Source: Ecdyonurus torrentis (taxonomy: Eukaryota > Arthropoda > Insecta > Ephemeroptera > Heptageniidae). Taken from it: a DNA stretch of 64,000 nucleotides. Each line of letters begins with the position of its first letter. Within the stretch, counting starts at the first letter, position 1. Shown here one piece after another: positions 45,769 to 57,279 of this stretch. Both the position numbers and the translations under genes were made by a program. Location: positions 26,659,325 through 26,723,324 of the forward strand of contig OX439135.1 in the NCBI GenBank assembly GCA_949318235.1, read 5' to 3'. A model generated the notes under the pieces. That model had not been told where the DNA came from, ran no database searches, and saw only the letters and a program-made list of their open reading frames with translations.

Positions 45769-46070
45769 AGCTCGTTCTGTAAACTACACACAAATATTGA
45801 GCCAGCTTAGAAAATGTTCCTTTGTTAAAAACAGCTGGTTATGACGTCGTTACCTGTTTACTACGTTTATACATATGTTCGATAATTGTTATTTCTTCTT
45901 TTAGAACTTTGAACTTGATAAAAATGTAAGAAACTCTAAAAAAAAAGTTCTATACAAAATATGCGACTTACTTTTCTGCTCAAAAAAGAAGATCAACCAA
46001 TGAATGTGTCTTATATTGTTGGGCAGCCAATCACTGTAAATGAGATTCACTTTACTTTACAGAACAAGCT
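45769..46070 (+). mobile_element. MITE family D, copy 2
   Basis: AGCTCGTTCTGTAAACTACA to TACTTTACAGAACAAGCT. Internal GTTATGACGTCG (the CRE has lost its last A) and GGGCAGCCAATCACTG. Confidence 0.88.
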
Positions 46071-46493
46071 TAAAACTCCTATACTCTCTTCATATTTTAT
46101 ATAAAATAATTATTAAAGGTTATTAAAAATGTAATCTGATATAGCTTATACTGTTATACAATATTATTGAACCACGAATCGTACTTCTTTTTTATGTATT
46201 TTAATTTTACGTTTATAATTTCTAAATCACAATTTTATGTGTTTAAAAGCTTTTAGAATCATAAATAATAAGTTTATTTAAGTATTATATAGTTGAATTG
46301 TTTGTTCTGATTTGTAATTTGACGAATGTTTTAGTCGCTTAAGTTGTTAAACTATAACTATCTTTAAGTTAACTTCTGCATACCAGTGAGAGAAAATTCT
46401 GCACCGCGCGAGATCTAAATAAAATCCTAGCAACGTCTCTCTGTTTGAACTTTTAATTTTAGAGTAATTTTTAACTTTTTATTTGTGACATTG
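46071..46493 (+). other. AT-rich background
   Basis: ACKTCT near 46190, 46370 and 46430. A short GC-rich word GCACCGCGCGAGATC at 46401. No gene. Confidence 0.45.
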
Positions 46494-46697
46494 TATGGTA
46501 AAGGCGCCAGTTTTCGGCACCTTAACTAGTTTTCGGTAACCTAATTTAATAAAAATTGAACCTCAGAAAAATGCAATTCCAAGAGCTGATGATTTGTTGT
46601 GTCATCCATATGAACCTCCCCTACCTCCTTGATTTTTCTCTAAGCTCAGCTGTGGGTCACAAAAAAAAAAGTGTTGAAAACTGGTCCCTTTACCATA
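46494..46697. mobile_element. MITE R
   Basis: TATGGTAAAGGCGCCAGTTT at the left, AAACTGGTCCCTTTACCATA at the right; inverted repeats with a few mismatches. Interior contains TCCATATGAACCTCCCCTAC. Single copy here; target unclear. Confidence 0.8.
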
Positions 46698-47431
46698 ACT
46701 ATATTTCAAAGAATGACATTGTAAAAGAAAGATGAAATTTTATAATTTTAATTTTGACTTCTTAAATACGTCTAATTTCTGTATTATGTATGCATGTTTA
46801 AATAATATATTTTTATCTAAAAATATATTAACCGCATTATTATTTGATAAAAATATTCTTATCATTGTCTTTTAGTTTTATGACATTTAACATGTTGATT
46901 TATGCAGATTTTTTTTTTTTTTTAATATAATTCACAGAAAATTTTACATTAGAAATAGGTAAAGTAAATGATTTTGATATTTATTTCTTTAACGCTAATT
47001 GCTTTTAAATTTTCTATTAAACTTCTTAATAATGTGAAATGAATGAAACTTTAGTTGTAAAAACTGTAAATGTACGACAATAATTATCTAAAATAAAAAT
47101 GTTCTTAATGTAAATTCTTTATTTTATTTTTAACATTTAATTAACTTTAAATCAATTCTGACAAATTTAAATTTATGAAATGGTTTGAAAAAAATGATAA
47201 TTTAACTTTTGCAAAGTTTACCTAATTACTTATTTTCACTTCTCATTTAATATTACTGCACCCATGCAGGTGCAAATTAGAACCTAAGATTTTACTTTTG
47301 CTAACTTTTATATCTTCTTAACCATTTTCTAACATGTATAATAATTTGAATACAAATTTCATTCAAATTTAAATGTTCTATAATATTTTAGCATTTATAA
47401 GAAAATATAATATTGTTTATAAGTAATCACA
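46698..47431 (+). other. AT-rich background
   Basis: ACKTCT near 46755, 46768, 47025 and 47238. A small hairpin word CACCCATGCAGGTGC at 47269. No gene. Confidence 0.45.
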
Positions 47432-47735
47432 ATAGGGTGTGTGCGCATGACATCATAAATGCTTTTCGATGCTCTTCTTTAAATGAATAACATTGCTAAG
47501 CATAGGACAAACCTAGTTTTTGACTATTTTCTTTGGAAAAATAGCTATTTTTTTTTTAGTTATTATTATTTTTCTTGCATACTGGAAAAACTAACTCAAC
47601 CTGTTAACAACATCAATGCTCTCAAAAATATTGGGAAGTATTTATGAACTGGCAAAATAGGGTATTTATCTATGCTGGCCCATGTTATTTAGCATTCACT
47701 TATGGCGTCAACTTTAACATAAATAAAACCACCCT
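47432..47735 (+). mobile_element. MITE family B, copy 9
   Basis: AATAGGGTGTGTGCGCATG (CRE mutated to TGACATCA), GCTAAGCATAGGACAAACC, ending AAATAAAACCACCCT. It is fused directly to a family A 3' fragment. Confidence 0.85.
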
Positions 47736-47842
47736 CTCGTGGGGCTACATTAACATTCTGGTAAAAATTGTCATCAGTTTTGAAAATCCCATTTCGTGTT
47801 CATTCATTAAAAAGCACATGTTGTTTTATGTGGTCTATGGCT
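47736..47842 (+). mobile_element. MITE family A, 3' fragment
   Basis: CTCGTGGGGCTACATTAACA to TTTTATGTGGTCTATGGCTT. The junction ACCCTCTCGTGG shares CYCTCTCGTGG with family A, which suggests short-homology joining. Confidence 0.8.
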
Positions 47843-49030
47843 TAAATATTAATTATTCTGCGTATAGTTTTACATTTTTATTCCTCCTTTAGAATAAAAT
47901 ATAGTCTGAAGATCGACAAAAATGTTGTATATTTTTGCTCTCTAATTATCATGTTTTATGTTTTATTTATTTTTGAAGCGCAATTTCTTCTTGTTTTGTA
48001 TTTTGTTTGCTGGACTTTTGTCAAATCGCCACAATTAGGATATGTTTCAGGTCCAATTGTTGTTCTATAATTTACGTCTAATTATTCTTGTGTTAATTTC
48101 TAACTTATATTATATTGTGCATGTATTGTTGTGCACAAAGTTATGTAAAATATGTCAAGCCCTCACGACGTCTTAGTTAACTTAATTATTATTATCTGTA
48201 GAACTTAGCTGTTAACAAAAAAGATTAAAAATCTTAATGTTTGTTTCATCATTTCCGTTTTGTTATTCTTTTTTACTTCTACAATTATTAAAAAAAATAC
48301 GTTTAATAAATTAACTTTTTCATTTCAAATGTGTACTTATCTTACAGATCTTATTTGATAATTCTAAGGTTTATTTTAAAGCCAATCTAATGTATGCAAT
48401 AATGGAAATTAAAATATTTGTGTCTAAAAAGAAACTAAAATTAAGGGAGTAGGGCACCGACCTTATATCTCAAAAACTAGAACGCGTTTTGGATCTAAAT
48501 TTGGTGTCATTTTGTAGCTAAGGGTCACACCTAGCCGTGATAAAAATTTAATGATATTTGACCGTCCCGAAAAAAAGAAAAAAAATTATTGAAATTAATA
48601 TTGGGCCTTATGGGCTTAAAATTTCAAAATTAAAATTAATTTGCACGGTGACGGTAGAATTTAATGAGTTTTTTTTACATTTCTATTTTCTTCTTCTATG
48701 TTTCAACTATATTTAGTAACTGTTAAAAAAAGTTAAAAGTTGATTGTGAAATTCTAATTATTTCAATTAATTCATCAACAATACGCATTAGGCATCATGG
48801 TATCTATTTAATAATAGAAATTTTAACTATTACGCTTCATTACTTCTAAAAGAAAAAAAACTAAAATTCAGTAAAGTTTTGTATGTTTTATAGTAACAAT
48901 GGTAAAGTATTTCTTTGCATCCTTTCCAGTCAAGTACTCACAGTATGCATACAATACAATCATAACACGATATGAACGTTTACTAGTTTTAAATATGTTT
49001 ATTTTAATCTTATGTCGGTGAATTTGATGA
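47843..49030 (+). repeat. Higher-order motif array, distal q-E-p copy
   Basis: q at 48060-48440 and p at 48658-49030 match 42474-43560, with a truncated E between them. Carries ACGTCT near 48075 and 48168 and ACTTCT near 48280 and 48840. About 2.9 kb of unrelated DNA separates it from the main block. Confidence 0.85.
48445..48655 (-). mobile_element. MITE family E, copy 4, truncated
   Basis: GGGAGTAGGGCACCGACC after TTAA (48441-48444), ending at TTTGCACGGTGACGG and joined to p-unit sequence. Same insertion site as copy 3, so the insertion preceded the block duplication and a later deletion removed its right third. Confidence 0.85.
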
Positions 49031-49762
49031 GTTTTTACAATTACAATTTGTATAATTTCCAGTTATATATAAAAAAAAAAATGTAAACATGTAAACATGT
49101 AAACATTTATTAAAAAATTTGAATACTCTATTTATCATTGTATATGTATAAATAATTATATTGTTTCTATAAAGTGGCGATTTTAAAAACAGTAGTATGT
49201 GAGTTTGACGATTGTTTCTAAATGTTTTGAAGATGTGACCCTTGGCAGATGTAGCTTTGGATTTGTATATATACTGACTGTAGGAGAGAGAAACGAAATA
49301 ACATTTTTTTTTCATCTAGTTTTAGTAAATGTAAAGAATAAGAAAATTAATGATTTATTATGCATTCTACATTGAAATATTGTTAGGAATGTCTTTTAAA
49401 AAAGTAAAGAGAAACTTAAAATTGGTATCTGCTAAATAATATATCTCAACCTGTTGGTAATAAATTGATCTTCGCTGACTTCTAACTTGTAAATGACTCT
49501 TAATTGTTTGTATTTTAGCTTGTTCTCTTTATGTAACCGTGTATTTACTTTATTTCTGTACAGAGCAATCTATTTGAACGTAAACACAATGAACCATTTG
49601 ATCGTTCTTATTTTTTTATTATAAAAATATAATAAACTAATAAATGGCTTCTATCTAATTTGTCTAATTTAATAATGACGGTATTTCAAGCAAACGTCAT
49701 ACTATGTCTAGTATTTTACTTTATTTATCGTATCTACACTATTGCATTGTGTTATTATATAA
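49031..49762 (+). other. AT-rich background
   Basis: A short (ATGTAAAC)n at 49081-49105, ACTTCT near 49475. The 101-codon minus-strand frame has no recognisable domain and is probably chance. Confidence 0.45.
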
Positions 49763-50148
49763 ATCTCTTGTCAACTTACTTTTTTATCATTTAGAATACT
49801 AGACTAATTACCATACCTTAATATCCATGAATTAGACACCATCACGTTGATTTTGTATTTATTTTCCTTTTTGTGGTTATATCACGTATCTGACGTCACA
49901 ATGTACCGCCGCCAATCACAGTCACCGCTCTGGTCACGTGATAAATTTAATCCCCTCCCTCGAGTTCGTTACCCCTATCACGGCCCCATTGGTACATTGT
50001 GACGTCAGATACGTGATATAACCGCAAAAAGGAAAACAAATGAAAAAAAAATACAAAATCAACATCTTGGTGTATAATTTATGGATGTTAAGGTATAGTA
50101 ATTATCAGTCTAGTATTCTAAAGGATAAAAAAGTAAGTTGACAAGGGA
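49763..50148. mobile_element. MITE family C, copy 3 (long foldback)
   Basis: Left ATCTCTTGTCAACTTACTTT, right AAGTTGACAAGGGAT then TTAA (50149-50152). Paired TGACGTCA near 49891 and 50000; GGTCACGTGATAAATTTAAT in the centre. The left TTAA has changed to ATAA. Confidence 0.88.
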
Positions 50149-50500
50149 TTTAAGGTGGGTCAAATACACGTAAAAAAGTAACTAAAAAGTTACTATTTAG
50201 ACATTTTTTTACTAAATATGTTAGATATATACAAAGATTTTTAAAATGTAAAAAGCTAACTGTTTACCACTGAAGAAATAACGTTTGTACTAACAAGTTA
50301 CTGTTTAAACGTTTGTCAATTCAGTTATTGGTTTGTACTGAAGAGTTACATCTATGTAACTGAACAATGTATGTTTATCATGAAGTGTTAGTTACGATTC
50401 TTATATTTTAGTTTCTACATTTTGTTATTGTAATATGTTTACAATTTTGTTGTAGTCGTCGTATATGGTATACAAAACTTGAACTACGCTAACAACGTCT
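50149..50500. other. AT-rich stretch with GTTACT-rich word repeats
   Basis: AAGTTACTRTTTA occurs near 50190 and 50297, and GAAGAGTTACATCTAYRT near 50340 and again at 53085. Possibly remnants of one more repeat; no ends found. Confidence 0.35.
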
Positions 50501-50800
50501 CGTCTATTTTCATAAATATTAATTATGTCCTGTGTTTTTATTTTTTACACTCTCTCTTGTTCTATATTCTGGTAAAAATTGTCACCACAGTTTTAGATCC
50601 TATTTTAAAAGCACATCGATGTAGTGGAGAACATTATGCTTATGTTGTATTTTGTCACTCTACGCAAAATGTTTATCTCGTATTTTGTCAGGAGAAGCAA
50701 CATGCCTATCTCGTTATTTGTCACGCGTGGTACCATTGATGTTACAGTCGACGCCATAAGTAACCGCTGAACAACATGCGCCGCTATAGGAAAAAAAATA
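50501..50800. mobile_element. A-like and L-like fragments
   Basis: 50547-50600 resembles the family A middle (ACACTCTCTCTTG, TTCTGGTAAAAATTGTCACC). 50636-50725 resembles foldback L modules (ATCTCGTATTTTGTCAGGAG, AAGCAACATGCCTATCTCGT). The 86-codon frame is a shadow of these. Confidence 0.55.
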
Positions 50801-51541
50801 TACAGGGTGTTTATTTAAATTTTTACTTTTTCAGAAGCGTTTTTTAATATGAAGTTTATTAACAAATTAGACTTATTATACATCAAATTAAAGCTTAAGT
50901 TTTGACATTTTCTTTTCTGTTTTTAAAAATGTGATTTGTCGATTTTTTTTTTGACTAGATGCAAAACAATACGAAGAGCGTTTTTTTTTTTCGAAAAACA
51001 GACGTTATAGCAAACAGCGTTTTCCTAAAAAAATAAAAAACTTCTTAATAATTTTTTTTCTTAGTTAAAAGACTGAAAAGTGATGATACGCAAATAACAT
51101 TAAGGTTTCTCCATGTGGAAGCCATTGTAGCCCGGCAGTTGTCAAGCCGAAACTGCAGTTCGAGCCACACGCGTTGCAGAGCATCTAAGCTGTGATGGAC
51201 TCGATAGCATCAGTAATCCTGATGCCGTCGCTTTAACTCTGGGATATCTTGCTCTGGAGTCTTAAACACTTGGTCTTTGAGGTCCCACAATAAAAAATAA
51301 CGTAGGGTGAGGTCTGGTAATCTCGGTGCCCAAGCTGTGGGTCCATCTCGGCTAATCCAGCCTTTGTTTACATCGAAATCTGGCGCAACCGAGAGTTTTT
51401 TCTTCAAAAATGAACGCTTATGCCACTTACTGATTAAAATAAAAACCTCTTGACATAACTCTTTTTTGCAAACATTTTTAAAAATGTCAAAATTTGTGCT
51501 TTAATTTGATATATAACAAGTTGCAATTGTAAAAAAATTTC
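50801..51541 (-). mobile_element. Internally deleted mariner-like element
   Basis: Left end TACAGGGTGTTTATTTAAAT. Subterminal TATACATCAAATTAAAGC and TTTTGACATTTT at about 50878-50925 recur inverted at about 51485-51525. The middle (51110-51410) is distinctly GC-richer and carries the transposase tail. The extreme right end is not seen; an AT repeat follows. Confidence 0.7.
51210..51407 (-). pseudogene. Mariner/IS630-type transposase C-terminal remnant
   Basis: The translation has GWISRDGPTAWAPRLPDLT, then FLLWDLKDQVFKTPEQD. This corresponds to the W-P-R-S-P-D-L-x-P-x-D-F-x-L-W block near the end of mariner-superfamily transposases. The third catalytic acid normally follows the PDL motif a few residues on (PLD or PSD); here the place reads LRY, so it is lost. 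The upstream DDE core and the DNA-binding domain are absent. The frame stays open upstream into the terminal repeat, so the apparent TTG start has no meaning. Confidence 0.75.
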
Positions 51542-51736
<195 letters not shown>

Positions 51737-52683
51737 TTTTATTATTGTAATATCTTTACAATTAATATTGAAGTCCTCATATAAATGTCTACAAAACTAG
51801 AACTACGCTTGCAACGTCTCGTCTATTTCCATAGTTATTATTTCCAGTGTTTTCACACTCTCATATATATGAAGCCACATTTACATTCTCTGGTAAAAAT
51901 TGCCACTTAGTTTTAAAAATTGTATGATAATTTCAAATCTCGCATTTGACTAAACTTCTCTAAAACTTCTACTTGAAAGCGCAATAAAAAATAAATTACG
52001 TATTTATATTGCATTGAATAATTATTTTATATTTAATATTGATATGTATTTTTTAATTTTTAAGTTGATAAAATATTTTCTGCTAACGCAAATTAAGCAA
52101 GCCTATTAAAAAGTTGACGTCAAATGTAAAATCTCTTATAATCGTTTGAAATATTCAAGTTATTATTTATTATCTAAGTATCACAAATTACAATTAGTAA
52201 AATTTTCTTCATACACAACTTTTACGTTTAATTCTCTAAATACGTCTGTTTCTAGTTTACGTATATAAATATAATTGATCGTTTTCGTTTATATTAAATA
52301 TGCATAAAAATAAAAATATTAACAAAGTCAGGGCCCTAGAGTGAGCCCACAGCTATGTTTTTTATAGTAATATAAATATGCATGTAAAAGTAGCACCAAA
52401 TGTGCATATAGTATGTAAGTGTTTTGACTTTTTCTGTCTGTTAATTAACCTTGACGAATACGATGTATATTGTATACCATTGAAGGAAACAGAGAAATAA
52501 AGAAGTTTTGAATAATATAAATATTATACGTCATATTTGTATTGGTTCATTGGATCAGTATTTAATTTCTCTAAACAGATCTGTTTTAATTTTATGTTTA
52601 AATATGTATAATTGATCTTTGATGTTTTTATTAAATATTCAAATTATGTTAGCTATGTTAGAGTAAGTAAAAATAAGAAGAAG
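51737..52683 (+). other. AT-rich background
   Basis: 51790-51920 is a diverged duplicate of 50470-50600 (AACTACGCTWRCAACGTCTC, GTCTATTT, TTCTSTGGTAAAAATTGYCA), including the A-like fragment. ACKTCT near 51812, 51950, 51961 and 52240, the last followed by TTTACGTATATAAAT. No gene. Confidence 0.55.
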
Positions 52684-52776
52684 CAGGCTCAGACTGGCCA
52701 TAAAAGCAAGACCGCAATTGCGGACGTGTTACACCCCTTTTGCGGACGAGGCCCCTTGATTGTCAGTCCGACCCTG
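52684..52776. mobile_element. Short hAT-like MITE
   Basis: CAGGCTCAGACTGGCC at the left and GTCAGTCCGACCCTG at the right are imperfect inverted ends of the CAGGGTCGGACTG type common in animals. GC-rich interior (ATTGCGGACG). Flanking 8-mers do not match well. The 99-codon frame across it is not a gene. Confidence 0.65.
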
Positions 52777-53397
52777 ATAACAAGAAAGTTAAAAACTATA
52801 TTAATTATAATTATAACCCAATTAATGAAAACACTACAAAACATAATATACATAATTATTAATTATCTGTTTTGTATATTCTATAATGAAAGAGCACATT
52901 TGATTTCTTGATATTTTGAAGTTTTTTCTGTAATTTTTTTATAAATTTCAGTTCTGTGGTTCGCAATATAAATCATATTGTTAAGTAGACAACTTTTTGG
53001 ATTTTGTCTTTGCAAAAATATTTAATTCTTTTACAACTTTTTTTTAATAATAATTTTAGCCAAGTTATTGGTTTGTTTTGTACTGAAGAGTTACATCTAC
53101 ACTCTGGCCAAAACAAGGTCGTTCCTGCCTAAAGCTGTGGTGCTAAACCAATCAGAGAGCGTGTTATAAACCTACTAGCCAATCACAGTTGACTTAACAT
53201 AGTTAATTACACTGTATCCGCTCGAACTAGTATTGGGAGAAGTGTATGTAAGTGAATAATTTGTACAATTCACGTTTTACGTGAACTTTTTTTTTTTTGT
53301 GTGTAAGTAACATGTTAATTTTTTTTAATATAAAATAAAGAAAAATATGTAAAAAGTAGCATCAAATTTATTTGTTAACATGTATAAACAATCTTAA
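52777..53397. other. AT-rich stretch with one GC-richer island
   Basis: 53103-53235 is richer in GC and contains two CCAAT words (AAACCAATCAGAGAG, TAGCCAATCACAG). It could be part of an unrecognised element or a decayed promoter; no paired ends and no gene nearby. Confidence 0.35.
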
Positions 53398-53733
53398 AGG
53401 CATAGATAACATGAAATAATTATCATTTACATCACAAAACACTTGATGGGACTTACATAAATAACACTAATTGGTCTCAAAACCCAACTGTAGCGCCATA
53501 GCAGTGATCAGAAAATTTCGATTTATGCAACCCGCACAACATTTTCATACTAGTTATTGCCTGTTTCTGACGTCATAAACAGAAATATTCACGCAAATTG
53601 CATACTTTACAGTTTTTTCACGCTCTCTTGTGGGGCCACATTTACATTCTGGTAAAAATTATCAACAGTTTTGTAGATCCCATTTTGTGTTTAATAATTA
53701 AAAACAACATGTTGTTTCAAGTTTTCTATGCCT
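53398..53733 (+). mobile_element. MITE family A, copy 7
   Basis: TTAA flanks (53394-53397, 53734-53737). AGGCATAGATAACATG to TTTTCTATGCCT. Internal TGACGTCA near 53567. Closest to copy 4 (both read ACATGAAA at the left). Confidence 0.9.
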
Positions 53734-53737
53734 TTAA

Positions 53738-54292
53738 TGTGTCAATCAAATCAATAATCTATAATAATCAATAATAATAATCATCATCAATAATATCTAC
53801 AAGTTTTGAATTTACTATTTTACTCAGAAATGAACATTTTAAATTTTTACGAAACATTAAAGTTGTCAATAAAATATTTATAACTCTTACAACGTCTAAA
53901 ATAATCGTATGATAAAAAAATGTTTTACTAACTAATATAAGATCTTTATAATATTTCAAAATAACACAATATTATAAAATATGATATTGTTACTTATAGG
54001 TTATTGTTAAGCAGTCCATTTACTTGGTCAATACATTTAGGTAGTTTACACTATACATTATGTCGGAGAAAACCCCTCAATACTTAAATATACTTTTTGT
54101 CTTCTTAATATGTTATGTATAATTTGTTATAGTAAAGTTTTAGTAATTAGTTTGAACTGACAGATAAGACGGCTGCATTATGATGTATCTTGTGAAAATA
54201 AACCATGTAATGCAGTTCATATATCTCCCAAATATCACGTCTCTATGTAATAACGATAACTACATGTAATTAACGATAACATTCTCTAATAT
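53738..54292 (+). other. AT-rich background
   Basis: (ATC)/(ATA)-rich patch at 53750-53790. ACGTCT near 53890 and 54235. No gene. Confidence 0.45.
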
Positions 54293-54585
54293 ATAGACCG
54301 GTTGCTCTTATATTTAAGAGATGCCATTTTGTTGGTCAGGAATACATAGGCCAGCATAGGGAAAACATTATTTTTTTTAATAGCAACAGAAGTTTCAAAC
54401 CTCAATCAAAGACTTATTTCTAGCTCCTAGTAAATTCGAAGAATATGAGAAAAATTTGTTCAGTTGAAATAAACTTTTTTTTATGTGAAAATTAATGAGA
54501 AATGATGTTTTTCCTATACTGCGGACAATGTATTAGGCACCACAAACATGGCGACAAAGCGCAAGAATGTGCAAGGGGCCTATAA
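54293..54585 (+). mobile_element. Dispersed repeat family I, copy 4
   Basis: GGCCAGCATAGGGAAAACAT near the left, AGCTCCTAGTAAATTCGAAG, then TTTTTCCTATACTGCGGACA and CATGGCGACAAAGCGCAAG. Confidence 0.7.
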
Positions 54586-54939
54586 CTTTCAAAATAACCG
54601 ATAATATTATCAAAACATGTAAAAGGTTAATTTAATTACTTTAAAAAAAAAAATCTTTTTTTTTTTAAATTCTGCTGTTAATTATATGATAAAATATAGA
54701 TTTTAGTTTTCAATGTTTTCTGCAAGTTTTGATACATTAATATGAAATTATCTGGCCAGCATTAGTTTACATATCTCTAACAAAATCCACTTCTTATAAT
54801 GTTACGTAAAATTGACGTACTTTTTTATTTTAGTTTTCTCAATTGCAAAATATTTTTTCGTAAAGATATTGAACTACGTATTCGATCACAACGTCTATTA
54901 ATATTAGTAATAATTAATAATTAATTAAGTAAAAGTTCG
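54586..54939 (+). other. AT-rich background
   Basis: ACTTCT near 54790, ACGTCT near 54890. No gene. Confidence 0.45.
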
Positions 54940-55105
54940 CTTGTTTCCGAACACGTGGACCAGGCGAGCTATGACGTCATAAATCCGCATTTATCATTTT
55001 GTATAAATGAAAAATAAATAAGAAATCAATGACTCCGGTCATATAATCATTGATATTTAGGTATGTTAGGATATTAGACATGTTTTTTTGTCCAATGTGT
55101 TCTAT
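54940..55105 (+). mobile_element. MITE family G, copy 3
   Basis: ACGTGGACCAGGCGAGCTAT with TGACGTCA near 54972, then GAAATCAATGACTCCGGTC and GTATGTTAGGATATTAGACA. The end is decayed to TTCTATTACTTCT. Confidence 0.75.
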
Positions 55106-55315
55106 TACTTCTATACTAGTTATTGTAGTACAAATAGTTCATCTCTATCGGTATAACGAAAATACTGAATTGTAACGGAGTTCATGAAGTAACGTATCAA
55201 ATAATTTCTCTAATTAAACTTCTTTAAGTCGTAAGCATATGTATTCTACAAGATATAATGTAGAAAATTCTTAGGTTAAGATATTAAAATGATATTCGTG
55301 TCTTTATATGTTTAA

Positions 55316-55655
55316 CGTAATAGACTAGAGAAAAACATAAGCATTTATATCACAAAACACTTGATGGGATGTACATAAATAACATTAGTTTGTCTCAAAA
55401 CCCAACAGTAGCCCCGTAGCAGTGATCAGAATATTCTATTTATGCAACCCGCACCACATTTTCATACTAATTTTTGCATGTTTCTTACGTCATAAACACG
55501 AATAGTCACGTAAATTGCATACTTTACAGTTTTTTCACGCTCTCTCGTGGGGCTACATTTACATTCTAGTAAAAATTGTCATCAGTTTTTAAGATCCCAT
55601 TTCGTGTTTATTCATTAAAAAGCACATGTAATGTTGTTTTATGTAATCTATGGCT
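55316..55655 (+). mobile_element. MITE family A, copy 8, flanked by 30-bp direct repeats
   Basis: TTAA flanks (55312-55315, 55656-55659). CGTAATAGACTAGAG to GTAATCTATGGCT. The CRE is mutated (CTTACGTCATAAAC). A 30-bp sequence ending ATATGTTTAA lies immediately before the element (55286-55315) and again at 55666-55695. Confidence 0.9.
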
Positions 55656-55695
55656 TTAAGAAATGAAAATGATATTCGTGTCTTTATATGTTTAA

Positions 55696-56399
55696 GATAT
55701 TACTTATATTTATCATTTTTGTATTATATCTTAAAAATCTGATTATCTTGTTTCAAATAAATTGAATTTTAGTTGAAACTAAATTTTTTAAGATATACAT
55801 TTTATTGAAATCGTCTTATTTTCTTCTTTTCCTTTACATTGTTGTGTGCTGTGATAACAACATGATACGAAGCTCATTGTTGTAACTTTTAAAATATGAA
55901 ATAATTGACAACATAAATCTCTAGTAAAACTTCTTTACTTGTCAAGTAAAATCTATATTCCACAATATGTAATCAACTTTGAACATGGGAAGTTCTTACG
56001 TTAAAATAATAGTTGGTAAGTCATCTATAATATAGCCTAGTAGTTACTTGGCTCACTATTAATATTTTGTGTTATTTTAAATTTTAATTGTGTCAATTTA
56101 AACAATTAAATTTTAGTTTTTGATAAACTAAATCAACTCTTAAATTGCTGTAAAAAGGTATATTTATTTGAACTATCTTATATACGTCTTTTATTTTAAA
56201 TAATTGTATCTTATAATAACAATATTACGGTATTGTCTGGTATTTCATGATATTTGTAACTGTAATAGAATTTAGAATTTTAATTATATTGATGTCAAAA
56301 GTTTCCATAATATTAATAATAATTATAAAATAGTAATTAGTATTATTTACCACGTACAGACTTTCTCTTTACTCGTCTATGTGTCACAAAATATGATAT
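55696..56399 (+). other. AT-rich background
   Basis: ACKTCT near 55920 and 56180. No gene or clear repeat end. Confidence 0.45.
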
Positions 56400-56442
56400 A
56401 CGCAAATATTCAATTCAATTTTGTTCAAGATGTTCTACGCCT
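56400..56442 (+). mobile_element. MITE family G, right-end fragment
   Basis: TTTTGTTCAAGATGTTCTAC and GCC followed by TTAA (56443-56446). Confidence 0.7.
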
Positions 56443-56639
56443 TTAAGTAGCCACTTTTTTTTTTTTTATTCGTCCCAAAATAAATGTCACATTACTGATT
56501 CTATGATGATGAAAAATTTATTCAAGAAATTTATTTAAAATATTAAAAATGTATCTTAAGAAAAAAAAATACTTTAAAAGGTAATGCTTCAGAGTTCATT
56601 TTCAAGAAATTGAACGATTTTTACTGCAATTTTAAATTT

Positions 56640-56880
56640 CTTAATTTCTTCTCAGTAACATAAATAATAATAATAATAATATATTCGATGTATAAAAAAC
56701 AGACGATATTGAAGATATATGTAATAAATGTTAAAAAGTTAAGAGGATTGATTAAGTACTCAATTATAATATAAGGAATACATAGTTTACTCTATTCAGT
56801 TTCTGAATTTCTTCTGAGTAAAATAAATAATAATATATCTGAAATGTTTAAAAAAATTATATTTAACATAAGGCTCTTAA
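56640..56880 (+). repeat. Outlying copies of the 145-bp repeat
   Basis: AATAAATGTTAAAAAGTTAA, GATTGATTAAGTACTCAATT and TTTCTGAATTTCTTCTGAGT match the tandem block at 57280-57670. The A element at 56881 separates them. Confidence 0.75.
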
Positions 56881-57214
56881 CGGAATAGACCGGAGAAAAA
56901 CATAAGCATTTATATCACAAAACACTTGATGGGACTTACATAAATAACTCTAGTTTGTCTCAAAACCCAACAATAGCCCTGTAACAGTGATCAGAAAATT
57001 CGATTTTTGCAACCCGCACAACATTTTCATACTAATTTTTGCATGTTTCTGACGTCATAAACATGAATTTTCACGTAAATAACATACTTTACAGTATTTT
57101 CACGTTCTCTCGTGGGGCTACATTAACATTCTGGGAAAAACTTTCATCAGTTTTGAAGATCCCATTGCGTGTTTATTCATTAAAAAGCACGTGTGTTTTA
57201 TGTGGTCTATGGCT
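56881..57214 (+). mobile_element. MITE family A, copy 9
   Basis: TTAA flanks (56877-56880, 57215-57218). CGGAATAGACCGGAG to GTGGTCTATGGCT. Internal TGACGTCA near 57052. Confidence 0.9.
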
Positions 57215-57275
57215 TTAACACTTTCGCCGTAAAAAGAGCCTGCCGATAACTGCGGCTGCCCGATAACTAGTGCAA
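57215..57275. mobile_element. Possible end of another TTAA element
   Basis: TTAACACTTTCGCCGTAAAA, then GCCTGCCGATAACTGCGGCT and GCCCGATAACT: GC-rich, begins at the TTAA shared with copy 9, with no partner end. Confidence 0.35.
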
Positions 57276-57279
57276 TTAC

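Noticed and set aside
49010..49315. 101-codon minus-strand frame
   Set aside because: Low-complexity AT-rich translation with no domain and no start or splice context; similar chance frames are expected.
53103..53235. CCAAT-containing promoter
   Set aside because: Two CCAAT words alone, with no TATA or initiator context and no nearby gene; CCAAT also occurs in MITE D. Left as unassigned.
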